A stretch of DNA of 17,259 nt from an uncultured Lachnospiraceae bacterium (GTDB taxonomy: Bacteria > Bacillota > Clostridia > Lachnospirales > Lachnospiraceae): contig CAKRLN010000015.1 of NCBI GenBank assembly GCA_934359535.1, positions 1 to 17,259 of the forward strand, in the 5' to 3' direction. The notes under the pieces are model-generated. The model did no database searches. It was not told the DNA's origin and saw only the letters and a list, made by a program, of their open reading frames with translations. The position numbers and the translations under genes are program-made. Shown in pieces: positions 1-7,467 of this stretch. Positions within the stretch are counted from its first letter, which is position 1; each line of letters starts with the position of its first letter.

Positions 1-79
1 TTCCTGGTACTAAATATACTCTGGCAACAGATGATTTTCTTCTTCCGGTTCCGTAATACTTTGTATTAGCCAATGTCAT
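1..79 (-). CDS. rpsI: 30S ribosomal protein S9, N-terminal fragment (cut by window edge)
   Basis: Reading the minus strand from the ATG at 79-77 gives MTLANTKYYGTGRRKSSVAR followed by VYLVPG. This is the expected start of bacterial S9, with the conserved YxGTGRRKxxVARV pattern. S9 is a small-subunit protein whose basic C-terminal tail, outside this window, reaches the P-site tRNA. A strong ribosome binding site (AAGGAGG at 83-89) lies 3 nt upstream of this ATG, and an in-frame TTG follows two codons later. The gene follows rplM by 12 nt, the usual L13-S9 pair, so it should share the rplM promoter and leader. Only 26 codons are visible. Confidence 0.95.
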   Translation of the reverse strand, partial: MTLANTKYYGTGRRKSSVARVYLVPG

Positions 80-91
80 TTACCTCCTTAA

Positions 92-520
92 TTAAAATGT
101 TAAAGCTTCTGGCTTCTGAGCTGCATGCTTGTGATCTGGTCCAGCGTATACGAATAATTTTGTATACATCTCGCGTCCTAAAGGTCCCTTTGGAAGCATA
201 CCTTTAACAGCAAACTCGATAACTCTTTCTGGATGCTTTGCTAACATTTCTTTTAAAGTAGTCTCTTTTAAGCCACCTACATAGCCTGAATGATGGTAGT
301 AAACTTTCTGGTCTAATTTCTTACCTGTAACTTTGATCTTCTCAGCGTTTACTACGATTACGTAATCACCGGTATCAATGTGTGGGGTAAATATTGGTTT
401 ATTCTTTCCTCTTAATACTTTAGCAACTTCAGATGCTAAACGTCCTAATGTCATTCCTTCAGCGTCAACTACATACCATTTTCTTTCGATTGTAGCAGGA
501 CTAGCCATAAATGTTTTCAT
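92..520 (-). CDS. rplM: 50S ribosomal protein L13
   Basis: Complete 142-residue protein, the normal length for bacterial L13. Recognisable segments are the N-terminal [18 protein letters not shown], the central [13 protein letters not shown] and the C-terminal [20 protein letters not shown]13 is an early-assembly large-subunit protein that binds 23S rRNA. The ATG at 520 is preceded by AAGGAGGAG at 526-534, so the start is secure. rpsI follows after 12 nt. Upstream lie a structured leader (521-668) and a perfect promoter (675-703), so the pair can be transcribed independently of the truA operon; read-through from truA is also possible because no strong terminator separates them. Confidence 0.98.
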   Translation of the reverse strand: MKTFMASPATIERKWYVVDAEGMTLGRLASEVAKVLRGKNKPIFTPHIDTGDYVIVVNAEKIKVTGKKLDQKVYYHHSGYVGGLKETTLKEMLAKHPERVIEFAVKGMLPKGPLGREMYTKLFVYAGPDHKHAAQKPEALTF

Positions 521-668
521 TGGTTCTCCTCCTTGATTGATTCACAATAACTGATAATTGAGCTCGCGTGATCTCGTATGTCCGGACGCTATCCGCTCTG
601 CTCGATCATACTTTATAGTCAAAATGCTTGCCGGGGCTTTGGCTTGCATTTCTTTACTATTCACAGAC
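521..668 (-). promoter_or_regulatory. Structured 5' leader of rplM-rpsI, candidate L13-type autoregulatory leader
   Basis: The predicted transcript start (about 668) leaves roughly 148 untranslated nt before rplM. Two hairpins are visible. The first has nested arms at 615-619/656-660, 623-627/646-650 and 630-632/641-643. The second has CGGA/TCCG at 583-586/592-595 inside an outer stem at 576-580/607-611. The SD (526-534) lies downstream. Known: an L13 leader family is described in Firmicutes and is thought to let L13 repress its own mRNA. Assigning this leader to that family is inferred from position and structure, not from a covariance match. Confidence 0.5.
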
Positions 669-674
669 TTATAT

Positions 675-703
675 ATTATAGTACACGCTCCCCTGTGTGT
701 CAA
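675..703 (-). promoter_or_regulatory. Consensus sigma-A promoter of rplM-rpsI
   Basis: On the minus strand TTGACA (703-698) is followed by exactly 17 nt and TATAAT (680-675). Both hexamers match the housekeeping consensus at all six positions and the spacing is optimal, as expected for a strongly expressed ribosomal protein operon. The start point should fall near 668. Confidence 0.92.
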
Positions 704-900
704 GCTGTTTTTGCGATTTTCGTTACAGATCCCGATAGTTTGACAGTTAACGATAGAAAAAAGTTATTTCCAATGTATCACAATTTTGCAAAAATGGTTC
801 TTTGTACTCTTTGTTACCATCCTCGCAGATACATAATTCTTATATTTTTATTTTTCAAATTGAGGAATTGCTCAAGCACGCACGGAAAGATCATATTTTT
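704..900. other. Short non-coding gap between truA and the rplM promoter
   Basis: This A+T-rich stretch holds the truA 3' untranslated region. The only structure found is a small hairpin, TTGAG/CTCAA around a 6-nt loop at 860-875, with just three T residues after it on the minus strand. That would be a weak terminator at best. No SD-preceded reading frame is visible; the plus-strand frames crossing it lack a ribosome binding site and protein-like composition. Confidence 0.55.
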
Positions 901-1671
901 TTACCCTACATTAATTGCTTGTGCAAGAAGGCTGGCTTCATACTCCAGACCGATCATTGTCAGTCCATGCGCTGGAGCAGTCGGTCCCGCTGCCGAGCGA
1001 TCTTTTGCTGCCAGAATATCCAAAATCTGCTCTGGGCTGATCTCACCAGCCCCCACCCGGATCAGGGTTCCTGCAATGATGCGCACCATATTATATAAAA
1101 ATCCATTGCCTTTTACACGGATTGTGATAATATCGCCGGACTTATCCACATTGCAGCTGTAGATTGTGCGGACAGAGGTTTCCGACTGCATTTTTACGGA
1201 GGCAAAGCTTCTAAAATCATGCTCCCCGACCAGATATTCGGCTGCGCGCTGCATCGCTGAAACATCAAGCTCATAATGGTAAAAATAGGTATCCAGCCGT
1301 CTTGTCGGCATCCTAAACTTCCGGTTTAAAATGCGGTATTCATATGTTTTTTTACTTTTTGAAAAACGCGGATGGAAATCCGGTGCAACCTCACAGGAAT
1401 CCTGCACAACGATGTCCTCCGGCAGACGCTGGTTGACTGCATAAGAGATCTTCTCAGCCGGCATCCTTGTCTCCGTATCAAAAATGCAGACATTCCCAAG
1501 TGAGTGAACCCCTGCATCTGTCCGGCTTGCGCCGGTTACTTTTATACTCTCACCGAGAAGGGCTGAGAGTGCTTCATTTAATTTCTGCTCGATGGTCACA
1601 CCATTCGGCTGGATCTGCCAGCCGGAATAGTTCGTACCATCGTATGCAACGATCATTTTTACACGCTTCAT
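901..1671 (-). CDS. truA: tRNA pseudouridine synthase A
   Basis: 256 residues, a normal TruA length. The enzyme isomerises uridines 38-40 of the tRNA anticodon stem to pseudouridine in the cytoplasm. The catalytic-aspartate motif is clear as GASRTDAGVHS, with the nucleophile at D52. The N-terminal AYDGTNYSGWQIQ and the C-terminal GNGFLYNMVRIIAGTL are also typical. The ATG at 1671 has a strong SD (AAGGAGG, about 1678-1684) with proper spacing. It follows ecfT by 14 nt; ecfA1-ecfA2-ecfT-truA-rplM-rpsI is a well-known Firmicute gene order. Confidence 0.97.
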   Translation of the reverse strand: MKRVKMIVAYDGTNYSGWQIQPNGVTIEQKLNEALSALLGESIKVTGASRTDAGVHSLGNVCIFDTETRMPAEKISYAVNQRLPEDIVVQDSCEVAPDFHPRFSKSKKTYEYRILNRKFRMPTRRLDTYFYHYELDVSAMQRAAEYLVGEHDFRSFASVKMQSETSVRTIYSCNVDKSGDIITIRVKGNGFLYNMVRIIAGTLIRVGAGEISPEQILDILAAKDRSAAGPTAPAHGLTMIGLEYEASLLAQAINVG

Positions 1672-1685
1672 GCCTGCCTCCTTAT

Positions 1686-2501
1686 TTACATCGGAAATGG
1701 AAGCAGTATCCTTGCTGCAATCACGATTGCAAGAAAAAGAAGCACGATGCCATATGCAAGGCGATCCTCTTTCTGATAATGGAGCGGCTTCATCTTCGTT
1801 CTACCCTCTCCACCATTATAACAGCGTGCTTCCATTGCCATTGCAAGATCATCTGCCCTCCGGAATGCGGATACAAAAAGCGGCACCAGAAGGGGAACCA
1901 TCGCCTTTGCCTTCTGGATCAGATTGCCGCTTTCAAAATCGGCGCCTCTTGCCATCTGCGCTTTCATGATCTTATCTGTCTCCTCAATAAGAATCGGGAT
2001 AAAACGCAGTGCAATTGACATCATCATTGCGATTGCATGTACCGGAACATTGAGCTTATTGAGTGGTGCAAGCGATTTCTCCAGGCCATCCGTCAACTGG
2101 TTTGGCGTAGTAGTAAGTGTCATAAGTGACGTTCCGATGATCAGATAGATCAGACGGATCATCATAAGCACAGCATTTTTGATACCGGTATCAGAGATCT
2201 GAAATACTCCCCATTTCCAGAGTGTTACCTCCCCCGGAGTTAAGAGCAGGTTAAACGCTGCTGTAATGCCAAGTAACACAACGATCGCTTTCAGTCCCTT
2301 TACCATAAAGGAAAACGGAACCTTGGACAGCCGGATGACTGCGGCAAGTCCAAGCGTAATAACCGCAAAACCAAGCACGCCCTTAAAGCAGAACAGTGCA
2401 ATAATATAAATCAGAGTTGTAAATAATTTTACCCGTGGGTCCAGCTTATGGATCGGCGATTGTGCCTGATAATACTGGCCTATCGTAATATCTCGAATCA
2501 T
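1686..2501 (-). CDS. ecfT: ECF transporter transmembrane subunit EcfT
   Basis: 271-residue membrane protein, the T component shared by group II energy-coupling factor transporters. It couples the two ATPases to interchangeable vitamin-binding S proteins. The N-terminus (SPIHKLDPRVKL) is typical of EcfT/CbiQ, and several hydrophobic helices lie between residues 25 and 135 and again near 200-270. Of the two coupling-helix Ala-Arg motifs, the first is canonical ARG (184-186, in AQMARGADFE); the second reads ARC (225-227, in MEARCYNG). It is 21 nt downstream of ecfA2. An AGGAG lies somewhat far (about 13 nt) from the ATG, so the start is probable rather than certain. Confidence 0.95.
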   Translation of the reverse strand: MIRDITIGQYYQAQSPIHKLDPRVKLFTTLIYIIALFCFKGVLGFAVITLGLAAVIRLSKVPFSFMVKGLKAIVVLLGITAAFNLLLTPGEVTLWKWGVFQISDTGIKNAVLMMIRLIYLIIGTSLMTLTTTPNQLTDGLEKSLAPLNKLNVPVHAIAMMMSIALRFIPILIEETDKIMKAQMARGADFESGNLIQKAKAMVPLLVPLFVSAFRRADDLAMAMEARCYNGGEGRTKMKPLHYQKEDRLAYGIVLLFLAIVIAARILLPFPM

Positions 2502-2522
2502 ATGTTATCTTTTTCTCCTGTA

Positions 2523-3371
2523 TCAGTTTGCCAGAGCGGCAAGAATACTCTTTTCCGCCTCTTCAACGGTTGTTGCATCCAGTTCCACATCGAGGCCATG
2601 CGCCTTTAAATCATGCATCAGATACGTGACCTGTGGTGCAGCAAGTCCGACAGCTTCAAGCTCCTTATAATGGCGGAATACCTCCTTCGGTGCTCCGTCA
2701 AGCATAACCTGTCCGCTGTTCATCACAATGATACGCTGCACATACTGCGCAACATCCTCCATGCTGTGCGACACGAGAATAACTGTAATCCCAAGCTCCT
2801 TATGCATTTTTGCAATCAATCCAAGAATTTCATCCCGTCCTGCCGGGTCTAAGCCCGCTGTCGGCTCATCTAAAATCAACACCTGTGGCTTCATTGCAAG
2901 TACGCCGGCAATCGCAACTCTTCTTTTCTGTCCACCGGATAACTCAAACGGTGACTGATAAAACAGTTCATCCGGAAACCCCACATTATGAAGTGCTTCA
3001 AATGCGCGTAGCTGCACCGTTTTTTTGTCCAGTCCCTGATTCTTTGGTCCAAAGCAGACGTCGTCAAAAATCGTTGTTTCAAACAGCTGATGCTCCGGGT
3101 ACTGGAATACAAGTCCTACCTGGCTGCGAAGATCCTTCATATTATAGTCTTGCGCATAAATGTCCTCTCCATTAAAATAGATCGTACCACTGGTTGCCCG
3201 GATCAGTCCATTCAGATGCTGGATCAGTGTTGATTTACCGGAACCGGTATGACCGATAATTCCGATAAACTGCCCATCTTCAATTTTTAAATTAATATCC
3301 TTCAGTGCCTGGATCTGGTAATCCGCTCCATCACTGTAGCTGTAATTGATATGGTCTAAAATAATTGGCAT
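2523..3371 (-). CDS. ecfA2: ECF transporter ATP-binding subunit EcfA2
   Basis: 282-residue ABC ATPase. Walker A GHTGSGKST is at 40-48, the Q-loop glutamine at Q90, signature LSGGQKRR at 144-151, Walker B LILDEP at 165-170 with catalytic E169, and the H-loop histidine at H202. It powers vitamin uptake together with EcfA1 and EcfT at the inner face of the membrane. It is called A2 by its place between ecfA1 and ecfT and by its N-terminus (PIILDHINYSYS). The C-terminal 60 or so residues are the usual EcfA dimerisation extension. SD is modest (AGGGAACGG region). Confidence 0.95.
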   Translation of the reverse strand: MPIILDHINYSYSDGADYQIQALKDINLKIEDGQFIGIIGHTGSGKSTLIQHLNGLIRATSGTIYFNGEDIYAQDYNMKDLRSQVGLVFQYPEHQLFETTIFDDVCFGPKNQGLDKKTVQLRAFEALHNVGFPDELFYQSPFELSGGQKRRVAIAGVLAMKPQVLILDEPTAGLDPAGRDEILGLIAKMHKELGITVILVSHSMEDVAQYVQRIIVMNSGQVMLDGAPKEVFRHYKELEAVGLAAPQVTYLMHDLKAHGLDVELDATTVEEAEKSILAALAN

Positions 3372-3396
3372 TTTCCGTTCCCTTTCTCGTACTGGC

Positions 3397-4257
3397 TTAT
3401 CCGTGCCTCCGGCATTTTAAAATGCAGTCCGTAAGCTCTTCTCTTGTCAGGATTCCACGCGGAATATCAAGCCCTGCATTCCTGAGCGCATCTGCAAGCA
3501 GTGTAATCTGCGGAACGTCCAGGCGATGCTCCTTTAACTCATCCACGCGCGAGAAAATTTCACGCGGTGTTCCCTGCATGACAACCTTCCCCTTCTCCAT
3601 GACATATACATAGTCCGCATCGACGACCTCTTCCATGTAATGGGTAATCAGAAGAATTGTAACACCCTTTTCCCGGTTCAGCTCATGTGCCGTATGAAGT
3701 ACCTCTTTGCGTCCATTTGGATCAAGCATTGCCGTCGGTTCATCAAAAACAATACATTTTGGCTCCATCGCAACAACACCAGCGATTGCCACACGCTGCT
3801 TCTGCCCCCCGGAGAGCTTATTTGGAGAATGCTTCCGGAATTTTGTCATTCCAACTGCCTTTAGGCTTTTATCCACGCGTTCCCAGATTTCTTCGGTCGG
3901 AACTCCGATATTCTCTGGTCCAAATCCAACATCCTCCTCCACAACACTTGCAATGATCTGGTTGTCCGGATTCTGAAATACCATTCCGGCAGTCTGACGG
4001 ACGGAAAGAATATTTCCTTCCTCCGTCACATCCATGCCATCCACCCAGAGCGATCCCTCACTTGGAGAAAGCAGTGCATTGATATGCTTGGCAAGCGTTG
4101 ATTTTCCTGAACCGTTATGTCCAAGAATTGCAATGAACTGCCCATCCTTTACATCCAGATCTACGTGGTCAAGCGCCGTTGTGATCGCAGAAACATTTCC
4201 TTCCTCGTCTCTTCGGATATATTCATGCACTAATTTACTTGCTTTAATGATTCCCAT
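3397..4257 (-). CDS. ecfA1: ECF transporter ATP-binding subunit EcfA1
   Basis: 286-residue ABC ATPase. Walker A GHNGSGKST at 46-54, Q-loop Q95, signature LSGGQKQR at 148-155, Walker B CIVFDEP with D172/E173, and H206 in the H-loop. It pairs with EcfA2 as the asymmetric ATPase heterodimer of the ECF module. Its ATG begins one nucleotide after the trmL stop codon, and its SD (GGAGG, 4264-4268) lies inside the end of trmL, so translation is probably coupled. No S component is encoded in the window, as expected for a shared group II module. Confidence 0.95.
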   Translation of the reverse strand: MGIIKASKLVHEYIRRDEEGNVSAITTALDHVDLDVKDGQFIAILGHNGSGKSTLAKHINALLSPSEGSLWVDGMDVTEEGNILSVRQTAGMVFQNPDNQIIASVVEEDVGFGPENIGVPTEEIWERVDKSLKAVGMTKFRKHSPNKLSGGQKQRVAIAGVVAMEPKCIVFDEPTAMLDPNGRKEVLHTAHELNREKGVTILLITHYMEEVVDADYVYVMEKGKVVMQGTPREIFSRVDELKEHRLDVPQITLLADALRNAGLDIPRGILTREELTDCILKCRRHG

Positions 4258-4258
4258 A

Positions 4259-4762
4259 TCAGTCCTCCCAGCTCAGACGATGAAGCTCACCTTCTAATTT
4301 CATATGATCAAACTGATTCTGGCGCAGAGCCTCATACAGCACGATTGCTACGGAATTTGACAGATTAAGGGAACGTGTCTCCCCGATCATCGGAATGCGC
4401 ACACAGGTATCTGGGTTTTCTTTTAAAATCTCCTCTGGAATACCTGCACTTTCCTTTCCAAACATAATAAAACAGTCTGGCTCATAATGCACATCCGAAT
4501 ATACATGGCGGCCCTTTGTTGTCGCATAATAGATCTTTGCCCCAGGATTCTTCTCACAGAAATCCTCCCAGTTGACATAAGTCGTCACATCAAGATCCTT
4601 CCAGTAATCCATCCCCGCCCTCAACAGATGCTTCTCATCCAAAGAAAAACCAAGTGGCTCGATCAGGTGAAGCCTTGTTCCTGTTGCCACGCAGGTTCTT
4701 CCGATATTTCCAGTATTTGCCGGGATCTCCGGCTCATGAAGTACAATGTTTAACTTTGCCAT
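4259..4762 (-). CDS. trmL: tRNA (cytidine/uridine(34)-2'-O)-methyltransferase, TrmL-type SPOUT enzyme
   Basis: 167 residues, close to the usual 150-160 of TrmL. The enzyme methylates the ribose of the wobble nucleotide in certain leucine tRNAs, using S-adenosylmethionine. The knotted SPOUT fold is visible through EPEIPANTGNIGRTC near the start, then MFGKESAGIPEEIL and RIPMIGETRSLNLSNSVAIV in the C-terminal half, where the cofactor binds. It sits 22 nt after the aminotransferase gene and directly before ecfA1. Only a weak purine-rich SD precedes the ATG. Confidence 0.9.
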   Translation of the reverse strand: MAKLNIVLHEPEIPANTGNIGRTCVATGTRLHLIEPLGFSLDEKHLLRAGMDYWKDLDVTTYVNWEDFCEKNPGAKIYYATTKGRHVYSDVHYEPDCFIMFGKESAGIPEEILKENPDTCVRIPMIGETRSLNLSNSVAIVLYEALRQNQFDHMKLEGELHRLSWED

Positions 4763-4784
4763 TTTTCTTCTTTAATCTCTCTTA

Positions 4785-5972
4785 TTATTTTTCTGATTCT
4801 GTTTGCTTTTTCTCACGCAGCTCTGTAATAAATTCCTCGATCCTTCCAAGCGCAACCTTCAGATCTTCCAGAGAATATGCATACGAAATTCTTAAGAATC
4901 CCTCCCCGCAGTCTCCAAACGCTGTTCCAGGTACAACTGCAACCTTTTTTGCCATTAAAAGCTCCGTCGCAAACTCCTCCGATGTCATCCCGAATTCCTT
5001 AATGCACGGGAACATGTAAAATGCACCAAACGGTTCGAAGCACTCCAGCCCCATCTCCTTGAACCGGTGCAGAAGGTAGCGTCTTCTTCCGTTATATTCC
5101 TCACGCATCATTGTAACATCGCCATCTCCGTGCTTCATTGCCTCGATTGCAGCATACTGGCTTGTAGTTGGTGCACACATGATCGCATACTGATGGATTT
5201 TTAACATCTGCTTAATTATCACTTCCGGTCCGCATGCATAACCAAGTCTCCAGCCGGTCATTGCATGAGATTTGGAAAATCCATTGATTACGATCGTACG
5301 CTCCTTCATCCCTGGAAGGGATGCGATCGACACATGATTATCCGTGTAGGTAAGCTCAGAATAAATTTCATCGCTCAACACGAAAAGATCATGCTTTTTG
5401 ATGACCTCTGCGATTGCAACAAGGTCTGATTTTTCCATAACTGCCCCGGTTGGGTTGTTCGGATACGGAAGCACCAAAAGCTTGGTCTTCGGTGTAATCG
5501 CAGCCTCTAGCTCCTCCGGCTTTAACCGGAATTCATTCTCCGCCTTTAGTTCAATAATAACCGGGGTACCATTTGCAAGCACACAGCATGGATAATAGGA
5601 TACGTAGCTTGGCTGAGGAATCAAAACCTCATCCCCCGGATCAAGCATGGTGCGCATGGCAATATCAATTGCCTCACTGCCTCCGACTGTTACGATCATT
5701 TCTTTGTTATAATCATAGGAAAGCCCGTATCTGCGGTCTAAAAATTTTGCAATTTCAATTTTTAATTCCTTTAATCCTGCATTCGAGGTATAAAAGGTTC
5801 TTCCCTTTTCCAGGGAATAAATACCCTCATCACGGATATGCCATGGGGTATCAAAATCCGGCTCACCAACACCAAGTGAGATTGCATCCTTCATCTCACT
5901 GACAATATCAAAAAATTTACGGATTCCTGATGGCTGGATCGTTACGATTGTTTTTGATAATGGGTCTCTCAT
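4785..5972 (-). CDS. PLP-dependent class I/II aminotransferase (fold type I)
   Basis: 395 residues, normal for aspartate-aminotransferase-like enzymes. The cofactor lysine is K234 in NGFSKSHAMTGWRLGY. Other conserved sites are PYPNNPTGAV (169-178, with N173), SDEIYSELTY (200-209, D201 and Y203) and a C-terminal FLRISYA whose Arg would bind the substrate carboxylate. The N-terminal GVGEPDFDTP is typical of the aspartate/aromatic/alanine group (PatA-like). The substrate cannot be read from sequence. Its ATG shares one base with the stop codon of the Lrp-type gene (TAATG), so translation is probably coupled and the regulator may act on this gene or pathway. Confidence 0.92.
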   Translation of the reverse strand: MRDPLSKTIVTIQPSGIRKFFDIVSEMKDAISLGVGEPDFDTPWHIRDEGIYSLEKGRTFYTSNAGLKELKIEIAKFLDRRYGLSYDYNKEMIVTVGGSEAIDIAMRTMLDPGDEVLIPQPSYVSYYPCCVLANGTPVIIELKAENEFRLKPEELEAAITPKTKLLVLPYPNNPTGAVMEKSDLVAIAEVIKKHDLFVLSDEIYSELTYTDNHVSIASLPGMKERTIVINGFSKSHAMTGWRLGYACGPEVIIKQMLKIHQYAIMCAPTTSQYAAIEAMKHGDGDVTMMREEYNGRRRYLLHRFKEMGLECFEPFGAFYMFPCIKEFGMTSEEFATELLMAKKVAVVPGTAFGDCGEGFLRISYAYSLEDLKVALGRIEEFITELREKKQTESEK

Positions 5973-6451
5973 TAGAACATCATAATCCTTTCATCTTTTG
6001 CTGGTTCTGCCATAACAGTTCCGTGGTCTTTGTATTTTTTCAGAATAAAATTCGTTTTGGTGCTAAGCACTGCATCTAAAGGAGAAAGCTTGTCCGAAAC
6101 AAACTGGGATACCTCCCTTAAGGTTTTTCCTTCGATCGTTACCATAAAGTCAAAGCCTCCGGAAATCAGGTATACCGAATTCACTTCCGGATAGTTGTAA
6201 ATACGCTCTGCCACCTTATCAAAGCCCATGCCTCTCTGTGGAGTGACACGAACCTCAATCAGTGCTGTTACCTTCTCAATTCCTGCCTTATCCCAGTCAA
6301 TCAGCGTATGATAACCGCAGATGATGCGTTCTCTTTCCATTGCCTCAAGCTCATTCATGACAGAAACCTCATCCACACCAAGGATGATCGACAGCTCCTT
6401 TAAATCAATTCTGCTGTTTTTCTCTATAAAAGTTAAAATCTTCTCTCTCAT
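5972..6451 (-). CDS. Lrp/AsnC-family transcriptional regulator
   Basis: 159 residues, family-sized. Residues 1-55 form a winged helix-turn-helix (IDLKELSIILGVDEVSVMNE region). Residues about 62-140 form the ligand-sensing alpha/beta (RAM) domain, with the family-typical VNSVYLISGGFDFMVTIEG segment. Such proteins are amino-acid-responsive dimers or octamers. The gene overlaps the upstream HypE-like gene by 4 nt (ATGA) and the downstream aminotransferase by 1 nt. An SD (TGGAG) lies within the end of the preceding gene. Since the partner is an aminotransferase, an amino acid effector is likely, but this is inference. Confidence 0.92.
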   Translation of the reverse strand: MREKILTFIEKNSRIDLKELSIILGVDEVSVMNELEAMERERIICGYHTLIDWDKAGIEKVTALIEVRVTPQRGMGFDKVAERIYNYPEVNSVYLISGGFDFMVTIEGKTLREVSQFVSDKLSPLDAVLSTKTNFILKKYKDHGTVMAEPAKDERIMMF

Positions 6452-7449
6452 GCTAAATCTCCAATCTTTGCGATCTCGTCTGTCTGCGGTGTCTCTAAGA
6501 ACCTGCGCTCGTCCTCATTGATGAGCACTCTGTCATTGCTGTCTGTCGCTTTTCCGATAATCGTGGCATGTCCTCCTGCCTTTTCGATCTCACGTACAAC
6601 CGCATTGCCATCTTCCGCCGCGATAAGCAGACATCCTCCGGATGCCAGCTTATATGGGTTAATTCCGAAGAATTCGCAGATCTCCACTGTTTCCTGACGG
6701 ATCGGTATTTTTTTTAAATCGATTTCCAGTCCGACGCCAGATGCCTCTGCCATTTCCCAGAGAGCAGCAAAAATTCCACCCACTGAGGCATCGTGCATAG
6801 CACTAACGCCAGACATACAGGCGACTGCAGCCTCTGAACGAACGCGGATATAAACATCTAGTTTCTTTGCCTTATCAATAAAAGGCTGCGGGTAACGGGT
6901 GCGAAGCTCTTTCTCCCGGTTCTGTGCAAGACGCACTGTTCCCTCAAGTGCGATCCAGTTCGTTGCAATAAGATCCATGCCTGAACGGACTGTTGATGTA
7001 TGAATCAGCTTATCTGCCATCACTTTTCCGGTTCCGGTTACCGTGACAACCGGCTCATTTACAGCTCTTGTCACCTCGGTATGCCCGCCAAGAACTGCAA
7101 TTTGGGCATCTCCGCAAGCTTTGTCGATTTCCTGCATCAAAGTCCGAAGCTGCGGTTCATTTGCGGCAGTCGGAAGCAGAACCGTAAGTAATATTCCAAC
7201 CGGCTCACAGCCTGCGGATGCAAGGTTATTTACCGCCCGCCACACAATACGGTCTGCAAACTCCTTCGGTGCATCCAGACTTCCGGTTACCGGATCGCTT
7301 GTCAATACAACCGTATCCTTTTCTCCCATGTCAAAGGCTGCACAGTCTTCCCCTACCGATGCACCAATACGGACATCCTGCTTTGTCGTATGCAATTGTC
7401 TTAACACGGAGCGTTTTAATACGGACTCCTGGATTTTTCCTGCTTTCAT
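6448..7449 (-). CDS. AIR-synthase-related protein (HypE/ThiL-like superfamily), function unknown
   Basis: 333 residues. The N-terminal AIRS domain (about 30-145) has the phosphate-binding GEDCAAFD stretch and the VLTSDPVTGS and LGGHTEVTRAV segments. The C-terminal AIRS domain (about 155-310) has MHDASVGGIFAAL and KLASGGCLLI. The order resembles HypE, which makes the nickel-iron hydrogenase cyanide ligand. However, HypE ends in a reactive cysteine within a PRIC-like tail, and this protein ends KIGDLA with no such cysteine. No hyp genes are nearby. It is therefore probably an ATP-using relative with another substrate. It lies 18 nt after the VanW gene and overlaps the Lrp gene. Confidence 0.85.
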   Translation of the reverse strand: MKAGKIQESVLKRSVLRQLHTTKQDVRIGASVGEDCAAFDMGEKDTVVLTSDPVTGSLDAPKEFADRIVWRAVNNLASAGCEPVGILLTVLLPTAANEPQLRTLMQEIDKACGDAQIAVLGGHTEVTRAVNEPVVTVTGTGKVMADKLIHTSTVRSGMDLIATNWIALEGTVRLAQNREKELRTRYPQPFIDKAKKLDVYIRVRSEAAVACMSGVSAMHDASVGGIFAALWEMAEASGVGLEIDLKKIPIRQETVEICEFFGINPYKLASGGCLLIAAEDGNAVVREIEKAGGHATIIGKATDSNDRVLINEDERRFLETPQTDEIAKIGDLA

Positions 7450-7467
7450 AGACCTGTTTTTCTCCTG

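Noticed and set aside
855..876. Terminator after truA
   Set aside because: The hairpin is only 5 bp with three T residues after it; it is too weak to call with confidence.
578..1162. Plus-strand open frame of 194 codons across the rplM leader and the truA end
   Set aside because: It runs antisense over the rplM promoter, leader and truA, has no SD and shows no protein-like composition.
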